64,000 nt of DNA from Neohoeflea coraliihabitans (lineage in GTDB: Bacteria; Pseudomonadota; Alphaproteobacteria; Rhizobiales; Rhizobiaceae). Position numbers and translations under genes: made by a program. Where the stretch lies: positions 372,001 through 436,000 of the forward strand of contig NZ_JAHWQX010000003.1 in NCBI RefSeq assembly GCF_019334345.1. Direction: 5' to 3'. Below, piece after piece: positions 1 through 7,346 of the stretch. The notes under the pieces were generated by a model. The model was not told the origin of the DNA and searched no databases. It saw only the letters and a program-made list of their open reading frames with translations. Each line of letters opens with the position of its first letter. The stretch's first letter is position 1.

Positions 1-2094
1 CGGACTGCGCTCGAAGTCGTCGATGGGGTTGTCGTCCGGTCCTTCGTCGGTATCGCCTCTGAAGAAGACACGCAGCCAGGGCTGGCCCGCCTTGTGGCGG
101 CGGCGCAGGAACTGATAGGTCGCCACCAGTTCATCCAGGGAATAGGGGATTTGCCAGACCATGGCGGCGGCGGCGATCAGCGCCAGTGTCGAATAGGTGC
201 CGATGACGATCGGCTGGATGATGATGAAGAAGATCGAGATGGCGCCGAGCGGGACGATCATGATTCCAAAAAGGACCACCAGCCAGGGCATGGTGCGCCA
301 GCGGCGCGCCGACCCGATGGCTCCGACGACGATCTCAAGGGCATAGGTCATGGCGCCAATCCCGGCGTCCGGCACCGGCCAGGCTTTCGACACCGACGAG
401 GTGATGATCTGTTCGGTGCCGTTCTTGCCCTCGATCGTGCCCGGGAAAAACGGTTCCCAGACCGCGTCGATGGTCTCGAGCTGATAAGCGGTGAGGTAGC
501 GCGAGACGAGCAGGCCGATGATGGCGAGAAAGATCACCGGCAGGCGCTGAAACCAGTCGGATGGCGAGTAGCTCCAGCCCTTGGGGATCGTCGGTCCGGT
601 GCGGGCGGCGACCGGCGCGACGCCCGGCATCGGGGGCAGGCAGAGCGCAAAGGCTACGGCCAGCATCCCGATGAGCGTGCCGTTCAGATAGGCTGGCGCA
701 TTCGGCGTCCAGAAGATCAGCGGCGCGAGCATGATCCAGCAGCCGGTCAGAGCGGCGGCAAAGCGCGCCGCGGGCAGGCGCCAGGACAGGGACATGAGAC
801 CTGCGGCAAAGAGAAATAGTCCGGCGAGAAAATTGCTGGCGATCAGGCCTGTTTGCGCGATGCCGAGCAGGGGTGGTGAAGTCAGCAGCCAGAGGCCGAG
901 CCCGGCATTGGCCCAGCCGCCCCAGAGATTTGCGCGATGCGCCTTGCGATAGGCGCGCTCATGCTCTGCGCGCAGCGCTTCGGTGTCGGTAACGCGTGCT
1001 TCCGCGGAGGCCAGCCACGGCGGGGCGGTGATGCCATTGGCGCGGTACCAGCCGGGCGGATCGTCCTTGAGCGCGGCAATCAGCGTCGGCAGATGGCTGT
1101 CGATGCGTTTTTGTGGCTGCCAGTCGAGCAGATCCTGCGCCCTGGAGATGTCGAGCGCGTAATGATCGGATGCCATATCGATCATGAACGGCCGGATGAA
1201 CGGCTTCTCGCCCTGATCGAACGCGTCGGGAACCACCGGTTCCATCTTGGTTTCCAGTTTCGCGCCGAGTTTAGCCACCGGCGCCGGTACGACGAGCGTC
1301 GACCAGCTCTTGTCGCCATGGATCAGCTCCGCAATACGTTGCTGCAGGGCGTCATAGCTCAGCGTATCGGGTTCGCCGGCGAGAATGACCTCACCCGGCG
1401 CCAGTTCGCCGCGGCGATCGACGACGCGCTTGAACAGGTCCAGCATGTCCTCGAGATGGATAAAGGCCTGCCCGGCGTCACGATCACCGGAAAACAGGTG
1501 GCTTTTCAGATTGCGTTCGTAGATGCGGGCGATCTGATGGCTGAGTGTCGGCACGGCGGTGCGATCATCGTAAAGCCCGGCCAGACGCAGGAAAACCGTC
1601 GGGATGTCACCGGCTTCCTGGCGGATGATCTCCTCGGTGCGCGCCTTGGATTGCGGGTAGGCCCATGCGGGCGCGAGCGGTGTCTCCTCGGTGATGCGTT
1701 CTCCGGGCCGACCGGGCCGGTGCACCAGCATCGTCCCGGAATACACAAACTGCTCGACATCGAAGCGCTGCAGGGCGCGCAGCAGGTTGCGGGTGCCGTC
1801 CTCGTTCACCGCCTTGTATTGCGGACGGTCCTTGCCGCTGAAATCGAAGAAGGCGGCCAGATGAATGACCGAGGCGATGGCGCTGCCCGCAAGCCTGTGC
1901 GCCAGTTCGCCGGCGGCGCGCGCCATGGAATCCGGATCGGTGATGTCACAGCCGATCACATCATCGCGCTTCTCGCTGGCGGCCGGCAGATCAAGCCCGA
2001 TGACGCGATGGCTGCGCGCCAGTTTCCTGCTCAGCCTGCTGCCGATATTGCCGGCGGCGCCGGTGATGATGACAACCGGTTTTGTGCCTGTCAT
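1..2094 (-). CDS. NAD-dependent epimerase fused to SPW/VKOR-like membrane domain (partial)
   Basis: This open frame starts at an ATG at 2094 and has no stop before the left edge, giving at least 698 codons, so the C-terminus is missing. The N-terminal third is an extended-SDR epimerase: a TGAAGNIG nucleotide-binding loop sits at residues 11-18 and a YPQSK (YxxxK) catalytic pair at 146-150. From about residue 380 the protein becomes membrane-like. It has SPW-repeat-like segments (WANAGLGLWLLTSP) and then a region resembling the vitamin K epoxide reductase fold (FIIIQPIVIG followed by a DEL motif). The place where VKOR proteins carry CxxC reads S-T-L-A here (635-638). It is the last gene of the MarR-headed operon, 93 nt after the amidase. 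The substrate is unknown. Epimerase call firm, membrane-domain call moderate. Confidence 0.75.
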   Translation of the reverse strand, partial: MTGTKPVVIITGAAGNIGSRLSRKLARSHRVIGLDLPAASEKRDDVIGCDITDPDSMARAAGELAHRLAGSAIASVIHLAAFFDFSGKDRPQYKAVNEDGTRNLLRALQRFDVEQFVYSGTMLVHRPGRPGERITEETPLAPAWAYPQSKARTEEIIRQEAGDIPTVFLRLAGLYDDRTAVPTLSHQIARIYERNLKSHLFSGDRDAGQAFIHLEDMLDLFKRVVDRRGELAPGEVILAGEPDTLSYDALQQRIAELIHGDKSWSTLVVPAPVAKLGAKLETKMEPVVPDAFDQGEKPFIRPFMIDMASDHYALDISRAQDLLDWQPQKRIDSHLPTLIAALKDDPPGWYRANGITAPPWLASAEARVTDTEALRAEHERAYRKAHRANLWGGWANAGLGLWLLTSPPLLGIAQTGLIASNFLAGLFLFAAGLMSLSWRLPAARFAAALTGCWIMLAPLIFWTPNAPAYLNGTLIGMLAVAFALCLPPMPGVAPVAARTGPTIPKGWSYSPSDWFQRLPVIFLAIIGLLVSRYLTAYQLETIDAVWEPFFPGTIEGKNGTEQIITSSVSKAWPVPDAGIGAMTYALEIVVGAIGSARRWRTMPWLVVLFGIMIVPLGAISIFFIIIQPIVIGTYSTLALIAAAAMVWQIPYSLDELVATYQFLRRRHKAGQPWLRVFFRGDTDEGPDDNPIDDFERSP

Positions 2095-2187
2095 GCGCTT
2101 CGCATCGCTCCTGTTGTTCGTTGGTCAACGAACGAGGGAGCCGATTGTTCATCAGCGCGAAACAGTCATCTCAGCTCAGGCGCGGCT

Positions 2188-3549
2188 TCAGGCCGAGGCG
2201 GCGAGAACCGCTTCGACCGCACCGGATACAGCCAGCAGGTGGCGGTCTCCCATCGTGTTGCCCATCAGCATCAGACCGGCAGGCACATTGTTGCCGGTCG
2301 GCATCGGCAGCGAGATGGCGCAGCGGTCGAGCAGGTTGGCGACCGTCGGGTTGCGCAGGGCGAGAAGGTTGAGGCGGCCATATTCGGCTTCGTCCTCGAG
2401 TTCGGCGAAGAAGGGTGCCTGCATCGGGGTGGTTGGCAAAAGCACGGCGTCGAAACCGGACGTGGCGCGGTCGGCTGCGGCGATCATCTCGCGCCGCGCG
2501 GCAAGCAGCGCCTCGTATTCGCCGTCCTCCTGCTCGAGGGCCCTTTCGATGCGCACGCGCACGCGCGGATCGTAACCCTCGCCGCGCGCGGCGATCAGAT
2601 CGCGGTGCACCGCGTAGGCCTCGGCGGCGATGATGCCGCCCCGGGCGTTCAGTGCGGGAAGTTCATCGAGCCGCGGCAAGGTCAGATCGACCAGTGTGGC
2701 CCCGGCCTGTTCGAGCCGGCGCAGGGCGTGGTCGAAAGCCTCGGCGACGACCGATTGAATTCCGTCATGGACATAATTGCGCAGGACCGCGAAGCGCATG
2801 CCGGACAGATCCTGCGGCGGTGCGAGCGGCGCCGTGTCCTCGGCGAGAACCGCGTCGAGACGCGCGCAACAGTCGACCGTGCGGGCCAACGGGCCGATGG
2901 AATCGAAACTCTTCGACAGCGGAAACGCGCCATCCAGCGGGACGCGCCTTGCTGTCGGCTTGTAACCGACAAGGCCGCAGAACGCCGCCGGAATGCGACA
3001 CGAGCCGCCGGTGTCGGTGCCAAGCCCGGCAGCGGCCATGGCATCGGTGACTGAAATGGCTGCTCCGGAAGACGATCCGCCGGGAATGCGTGCGTCGCCG
3101 GCGGATCCTCCTCCGGGGCCATGCGGATTTTTCGGGGTGCCATAATGCGGGTTGAGGCCGAGACCCGAATAGGCAAATTCGGTCATGTTGGTATGGCCGA
3201 TGACAACCAGCCCTGCGGCGCGCAGGCGGGCCACGGCGACCGCATCCTCGCTGGCCGGCGGCTTGTCGCGCAGAACAGCGGAACCGGCCGTCGTCACCAT
3301 GCCCTGAACGTCAAACAGCGCCTTGATCGAGACCGGAATACCGGCCAGCGGCGAGGGCGCGCGCCCGGCGCCGCGGGCTGCGTCGACGGCTTTGGCCTGG
3401 GTGCGCACGTCTTCGGGATCGAGGGCGATGAACGTTCTTGCGCCTTCGCCTTCCGGGTCGGCAATGCGGTCAAGACAGTCCTCGACGAGGGTGAGGGCGG
3501 TCACCTCACCCTCATCGAGTGCGCGCACGAGGTCGGCGATTGGTTTCAT
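2188..3549 (-). CDS. Amidase-signature family hydrolase (GatA-like)
   Basis: This 453-residue protein belongs to the amidase signature family, which hydrolyses C-N amide bonds. The catalytic triad is visible: Lys76 in PVSIKALFD, the cis-serine Ser159 in PGGSSSGAA and the nucleophile Ser183 in GTDTGGSCR. A short Gly/Pro-rich insertion lies between Lys76 and Ser159. There is no gatB or gatC nearby, so it is more likely a catabolic amidase than a tRNA amidotransferase subunit. Its start overlaps the stop of the upstream cupin by 4 nt (ATGA), so translation is probably coupled. Inside an operon with a two-component monooxygenase, it probably releases or processes an amide-bearing substrate or product. 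The actual substrate cannot be read from the sequence. Confidence 0.85.
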   Translation of the reverse strand: MKPIADLVRALDEGEVTALTLVEDCLDRIADPEGEGARTFIALDPEDVRTQAKAVDAARGAGRAPSPLAGIPVSIKALFDVQGMVTTAGSAVLRDKPPASEDAVAVARLRAAGLVVIGHTNMTEFAYSGLGLNPHYGTPKNPHGPGGGSAGDARIPGGSSSGAAISVTDAMAAAGLGTDTGGSCRIPAAFCGLVGYKPTARRVPLDGAFPLSKSFDSIGPLARTVDCCARLDAVLAEDTAPLAPPQDLSGMRFAVLRNYVHDGIQSVVAEAFDHALRRLEQAGATLVDLTLPRLDELPALNARGGIIAAEAYAVHRDLIAARGEGYDPRVRVRIERALEQEDGEYEALLAARREMIAAADRATSGFDAVLLPTTPMQAPFFAELEDEAEYGRLNLLALRNPTVANLLDRCAISLPMPTGNNVPAGLMLMGNTMGDRHLLAVSGAVEAVLAASA

Positions 3550-3935
3550 TCGGCTGCCTGATCGTAATAGTGGATTTCGAGCAGCACGCAGCCGCCCTCC
3601 GACTTGAAGGGACCATGATAGGCGCCCGGCGGACGGCAGGCATAGGTGTTGGGCGCAAATTTCTCGCCGCCTTCGCCGTGCTCATCATTGCCGACGGTCA
3701 GATCACCGGAGACCAGATAGACCTCCTCCCAGTAATCGTGGACAAACGGCGCCGTGGTGAAGACGCCTGGCGCAAAGCGCAGAAGACGCGTGCGGTTGCC
3801 CGTCTTGCCGGTTTCATCGAGGCTGCCGGCAAGAATTTTCTGCTCGATGCCTTCCGGGTAGCCCGGGGGCACATGCCAGCCGTCGCTGCCCATGTCGACG
3901 CTGTGAAATTCCTTGTGTTCCTTGTTGATGGTCAT
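3546..3935 (-). CDS. Small cupin-domain protein (ChrR-like), copy 1
   Basis: This 129-residue single-domain cupin starts at MTINKEHK, 7 nt after the monooxygenase stop; a longer in-frame extension upstream overlaps the monooxygenase and is rejected. Motif 1 is PFVHDYWEEV and motif 2 is RPPGAYHGPF, giving plausible metal ligands His, Glu and His. It has no signal peptide. It is clearly paralogous to the cupin at 9844-10230: they share HDYWEEV, an LDE..G.RTR stretch and a C-terminal GC.LLE. It lies between the HpaB-like monooxygenase and the amidase, so a role on the hydroxylated product (isomerase, dioxygenase or decarboxylase-type chemistry) is possible, as is a sensing or accessory role. No function is established. 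Confidence 0.8.
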   Translation of the reverse strand: MTINKEHKEFHSVDMGSDGWHVPPGYPEGIEQKILAGSLDETGKTGNRTRLLRFAPGVFTTAPFVHDYWEEVYLVSGDLTVGNDEHGEGGEKFAPNTYACRPPGAYHGPFKSEGGCVLLEIHYYDQAAE

Positions 3936-3942
3936 TCTGTCC

Positions 3943-5430
3943 TCACTCGGCTGCAATCTTGGTTTCGGAAAGCTGCTCCTCAAGGGAATAGCTGTCGAGC
4001 ATCTGGTCGACCAGATGCGTGCAGCGATCCCAATCAAAGGAGCGGAAGCTGTGGCCCTTGGTGACGAAATTCGCCCCCGCATAGAACATCTCGTACTGGG
4101 TGTGGCGCGAGGCAAATTCCGAGCCGACGGCATCCCAGGCCAGCTTGAAGAACTTGACGCGTCCCTCCGACGACGTGGTCGGCGACTGCTGGGTCTTGCC
4201 GATCAGTTCCTTCAATTCGGGATTGGCAAAATCGGCGACCGAGGACGGCAGCATGATCAGGCCGCCGCCGGCGAGCTCGCGCAAGGCGGTGATGACCTGC
4301 GGGTAAAGCTGCTGGGTGAGCACCTGTGCGGCGTAGAGCGTATGGCGGTCGGGCACGAAATACTCGCCATACATGCCGCCCTTGATCTCCATCGCATGCA
4401 CCATGGCATCCACCATGGCGCTTTGCGCGGCGAGGTTGCCGAGGATTTCCTTGACCTGCGGGAAGCCGACAACGCCATTGGTCTCGGCGGTCATGCGGGC
4501 GATGCCCATCAGGAAGCGCATCTTGACCATCAGGCGGATCTGCGCCTGGTAATTCTGATAGACATGCGCGGGCGTGGCATGGAACTGACGCATGCACATC
4601 GCCGTGTCCTGGTTGATGAAAACGCGGTCCCACGGCACCTTGACATCGTCGAAGTACAGAACCGCGTCGTTTTCGTCGTAGCGGCTGGCCAGCGGATTGT
4701 CGAAGACGCTCGGCGCATTCTGCTCATAGGACTTGCGCGACAGGATCTTCAGACCCTTGGTGTTCATCGGGATGACGAAGGACACGGCGTAGGGCTCTTC
4801 GCCTTCCTTCAGGGGCTGAATGCAGGTGACGAAGACCTCGTTGGCCATGATGCCGCCGGTGGCCAGCATCTTGGCCCCGCGGATGGTCAGTCCCTCGCCG
4901 TCCTCGTCGACGACGCCGGCGGTCAGATGCGGATCGCTCTGCTCATTGGCGCCCTTCGAGCGGTCGGCCTGCGGATTGATGATGACATAGGTGAGATAGA
5001 GTTCGTTGTCGCGGGCATAGCGATAGTAGTCGGCGAGCGCTGCGGCCCGCGCCGGATCGTACTGTTCGAAAACCGGCAGTCCCATATACATGCCGGAGAT
5101 GCACGAGGCGACGTGGTCGGGCGCGCGGCCGAGGAAGCCGCCATGGATCTCGGTCCAGGCTTCGAGTGCCTTGCGCCGCTCGACCAGCTCAGTGTGCGAG
5201 CGCGGCAGTTCCCAGATGCGGTTGGCGCGTTCGCCGCCGCTGCCTTCGATCTCGTAGGTCATGAGATCAAGATTGGTGCGGGCGGACTGGAAGTCATACA
5301 GCTTGCCGACCGATGCCACCGAGCGGCAGAAGGCGGGATGGCTGGTGACATCGTCGACGAGCGCGCCGTTGATATAGACCTGGCGGCCATCCTTCAGCGT
5401 TTCGATATGTTGCGAGCCGGTTTTGATCAT
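3943..5430 (-). CDS. FADH2-dependent monooxygenase, HpaB/4-hydroxyphenylacetate 3-hydroxylase family
   Basis: This 495-residue protein is the oxygenase component of a two-component flavin monooxygenase that uses reduced FAD supplied by a separate reductase. Family marks include DGRQVYI near the N-terminus, GRAPDH at 101-106, INPQADR at 151-157, DENDAVLYFDDVKVPWDRV around 252-270 and WDAVGSEFASRH near 432-443. The reductase gene lies immediately upstream (18 nt). A GGAGGAG ribosome site supports the start. Residues that contact the phenol in E. coli HpaB (Arg113, Tyr117, His155) align with Arg102, His106 and Tyr148, so Tyr and His are exchanged. None of the homoprotocatechuate meta-cleavage genes are nearby, so the substrate is probably not 4-hydroxyphenylacetate. 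Confidence 0.88.
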   Translation of the reverse strand: MIKTGSQHIETLKDGRQVYINGALVDDVTSHPAFCRSVASVGKLYDFQSARTNLDLMTYEIEGSGGERANRIWELPRSHTELVERRKALEAWTEIHGGFLGRAPDHVASCISGMYMGLPVFEQYDPARAAALADYYRYARDNELYLTYVIINPQADRSKGANEQSDPHLTAGVVDEDGEGLTIRGAKMLATGGIMANEVFVTCIQPLKEGEEPYAVSFVIPMNTKGLKILSRKSYEQNAPSVFDNPLASRYDENDAVLYFDDVKVPWDRVFINQDTAMCMRQFHATPAHVYQNYQAQIRLMVKMRFLMGIARMTAETNGVVGFPQVKEILGNLAAQSAMVDAMVHAMEIKGGMYGEYFVPDRHTLYAAQVLTQQLYPQVITALRELAGGGLIMLPSSVADFANPELKELIGKTQQSPTTSSEGRVKFFKLAWDAVGSEFASRHTQYEMFYAGANFVTKGHSFRSFDWDRCTHLVDQMLDSYSLEEQLSETKIAAE

Positions 5431-5448
5431 GATGGGCTCCTCCGTTGT

Positions 5449-5976
5449 TTAATAGTGAATGTCGAGCGGCCACAAAGGGGCTGCCGTTTCGGTTGATTTG
5501 AGAGTGGCGTAGCGGCCTTGCGAAAACACCAGCGGTGCCCGGTCAGGATCGTGGCGGAAGCGCTGTACGGCGGCGATGAACAGAAGGTGGTCGCCGCCCT
5601 CGTGGATCGCAAAGGGTTTGCATTCGAATGCCGCGGCAACGCCGTGGAAGACAGGCGCGTCGCCGTAGCCGCGCTCGAAACGCGTGCCCGACCACTTGTC
5701 TCCGAGCGAACGGGCGAAGCGGTTGGACAAATCGCGCTGTTTTTCACTCAGAACGTTGATCGCGTAACCGCCGGCCTTTTCCCACAGGGGAAGGCTCTTG
5801 GCGCGGCGATCGATACTGAACAGCACCAGCGGCGGATCCAGCGACAGGGTGTTGAACGAGGAGATGGTCATGCCGACAGCTTCCTCATCCACCGACGCGG
5901 TGACGATGCACACACCGGTGGGAAACTGTCCGAGGGCCTGGCGCAACTGGCGGGGATCGATCTGAGGTTCAGCCAT
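5449..5976 (-). CDS. Flavin reductase component (HpaC-like)
   Basis: This 175-residue flavin reductase-like protein would reduce free FAD or FMN with NAD(P)H and deliver it to the adjacent HpaB-like oxygenase. Typical features are the N-terminal RQALGQFPTGVCIVTA, the flavin-contacting TISSFNTLSLDPPLVLFS and the GYAINVLSE strand. Its length is normal for the family. The ATG overlaps the stop of marR by 1 nt (TAATG), so the two are translationally coupled. The order regulator-reductase-oxygenase, with the reductase upstream, indicates one transcriptional unit. Confidence 0.9.
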   Translation of the reverse strand: MAEPQIDPRQLRQALGQFPTGVCIVTASVDEEAVGMTISSFNTLSLDPPLVLFSIDRRAKSLPLWEKAGGYAINVLSEKQRDLSNRFARSLGDKWSGTRFERGYGDAPVFHGVAAAFECKPFAIHEGGDHLLFIAAVQRFRHDPDRAPLVFSQGRYATLKSTETAAPLWPLDIHY

Positions 5977-6548
5977 TAGCGTTCTTCCTTGCCGGCATCG
6001 GTGAGATATTCGGAAAGCAGAGCTGCCCGTTCCGAGCTGGCGCGCAGGTCTCGCGCCATGCGGCGGACCATTTCGAACGTGTCTCCGGTCACCGGTTCGA
6101 ACAGCAGATCGTTGATTTCCTGCTGCACCGGGGCAAGCTCTGTCAGGAGGGCGATGCCCTTGTCGGTGACGGTGAGATAGACGCGGCGAAGATCCTCGGG
6201 GTTGGGCCGCTTGGCCACCAGTCCGAGACGCACGAGGCGGGTCGTCTCGGTGGTGACGAAGGGCGGCGAAAAGGCGAGGTGCTCGGCAATCGCCTTGGCC
6301 CCGACGCCATTTTCGCCCTGCAGCTGCCGAATGGTGATGAGGATGGTGTACTGGACGCCCGAAAGACCGATGAAGCGGCCGAAGCGGGCGCGGATCTGTT
6401 CAAGGCGCGCCGCGAAGGCAAGCAGGTCATGCACCATGGCCCGGAATTCGGCATCGCTGCCATCGACGAGCAGATCCTCGCGGCTGACCGTCAGGCCGGG
6501 ATCGAGATCAAGCTCAAGGTTGTGCAGATCAACGGGGCTATTTTTCAT
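5976..6548 (-). CDS. MarR-family transcriptional regulator
   Basis: This 190-residue protein has a winged helix-turn-helix of the MarR type. It has the dimerisation helices, then AKAIAEHLAFSPPFVTTE as the recognition helix region and LVAKRPNPEDLRRVYLTVT as the wing with the conserved DxRR-type motif. It heads the monooxygenase operon and probably represses it, with an aromatic or phenolic ligand as inducer, as HpaR does for hpa genes. The start codon directly follows AAGGA with no spacer, and an in-frame TAA stands just upstream. The promoter described in the next entry predicts transcription starting at or next to the A of this ATG. Confidence 0.9.
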   Translation of the reverse strand: MKNSPVDLHNLELDLDPGLTVSREDLLVDGSDAEFRAMVHDLLAFAARLEQIRARFGRFIGLSGVQYTILITIRQLQGENGVGAKAIAEHLAFSPPFVTTETTRLVRLGLVAKRPNPEDLRRVYLTVTDKGIALLTELAPVQQEINDLLFEPVTGDTFEMVRRMARDLRASSERAALLSEYLTDAGKEER

Positions 6549-6554
6549 TCCTTA

Positions 6555-6594
6555 ATTAATTAGTTTTCAAAACTAAATGTCAAGCGGTTTTTTT
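6555..6594 (-). promoter_or_regulatory. marR promoter with palindromic operator in the spacer
   Basis: Read on the minus strand, an A7 tract (6588-6594, UP-element-like) precedes a perfect -35 TTGACA (6583-6578), a 17-bp spacer and a -10 ATTAAT (6560-6555). The spacer contains the perfect inverted repeat TTAGTTTT-C-AAAACTAA at 6560-6576 (plus-strand reading). A MarR dimer bound there would block RNA polymerase directly, so autorepression and repression of the downstream operon are expected. Assignment to this MarR protein is inference from position and symmetry. Confidence 0.65.
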
Positions 6595-6702
6595 CTCGCT
6601 GCCGGCGTGCGGTTGCCCGGGGTGGCCGGATTGGCGCCAGGCAAAGTTGCTGCCTACGGGCTGTCAAATGCAGGTGCTATAAAGCTCAGAACGCCTTGAT
6701 GA

Positions 6703-7221
6703 TCAGCGATTGCGGCTCTGTCGGCGGCGTAGGGACCGGGCTGCCGGGTCGCTCGCGATCGGGAGGGCGGTCTGATATTTCACCTGTTTGAGAGCGAAGC
6801 TGGAGCGGATGTTCTCGACCCCCGGCGTTTTCGACAGGCGCTCCACGATCAGATGCTGCAGGGCGACGGTATCGGGGACCATGACTCGCAGGAGATAGTC
6901 GGAATCACCGGTCATCAGATAGCATTCCATCACCTCGGGAATGCGGTTCATCGCCGCCTCGAACGTCTCGAGGGCCGCCTCGGTCTGGCGCTCGAGCGTC
7001 ACCTGAATGAAGATCGAGATGTAGGCCCCGACCTTTTCAGCATCGAGCAATGCGACATAGCTGGAGATGATGCCGGCGCGCTCCAGGGCGCGAACCCGCG
7101 CCAGGCACGGCGAAGGCGACAGGCCGACGCGCTCGGCCAATTCAAGATTGGTCAGGCGACCATCGCGCTGCAGCTCGTTGAGAATGCGCACATTGGTTTC
7201 ATCAAATTCTACATTCGGCAT
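6703..7221 (-). CDS. Lrp/AsnC-family regulator, mdeR-like
   Basis: This 172-residue protein has an N-terminal AsnC helix-turn-helix (NELQRDGRLTNLELAERVGL, then SPSPCLARVRALERAG) and a C-terminal RAM effector domain with PEVMECYLMTGDSDYLLRV. It is divergently transcribed from a single-chain 2-oxoacid dehydrogenase E1, the arrangement of mdeR and mdeB in Pseudomonas putida methionine catabolism. The start is supported by an AGAGGA site 6 nt upstream. The C-terminus carries a short basic Arg-rich tail. It probably senses an amino acid such as methionine or a branched-chain or 2-oxoacid-related ligand and controls both itself and the E1 gene. Confidence 0.85.
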   Translation of the reverse strand: MPNVEFDETNVRILNELQRDGRLTNLELAERVGLSPSPCLARVRALERAGIISSYVALLDAEKVGAYISIFIQVTLERQTEAALETFEAAMNRIPEVMECYLMTGDSDYLLRVMVPDTVALQHLIVERLSKTPGVENIRSSFALKQVKYQTALPIASDPAARSLRRRQSRNR

Positions 7222-7259
7222 ATTATGTCCTCTTTTTTCTATTTTGCAGCATAATATGC
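7218..7259. promoter_or_regulatory. Paired palindromes between the Lrp gene and the E1 gene
   Basis: Two near-identical 11-bp palindromes lie in the divergent promoter region. One is GCATATTATGT at 7218-7228, overlapping the Lrp start codon. The other is GCATAATATGC at 7249-7259, a perfect inverted repeat with a central A. Their centres are 31 bp apart, about three helical turns, which suits cooperative binding by an Lrp-family octamer. On the minus strand the second palindrome contains TATTAT, a good -10 for the Lrp gene, with TTGAGC as a possible -35. Autoregulation is inferred. Confidence 0.55.
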
Positions 7260-7346
7260 GGAAAAAGCCGTGAAGCTCAACCGGTTCGGCAACACCTGCG
7301 GCGGCGGCTTTGCTAGGATGGCCTCAGACATCTGGCGGGAGGATTT

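Noticed and set aside
937-3054. A 705-codon open frame on the plus strand, antisense to the epimerase and amidase genes.
   Set aside because: The minus-strand frames encode clear domains. In GC-rich DNA the antisense frame is open by codon bias; its translation shows no domain.
3943-6548. Canonical 4-hydroxyphenylacetate degradation (hpa) operon.
   Set aside because: Only the oxygenase, reductase and MarR parts are present. The dioxygenase, decarboxylase and other hpa genes are missing and the phenol-pocket residues differ.
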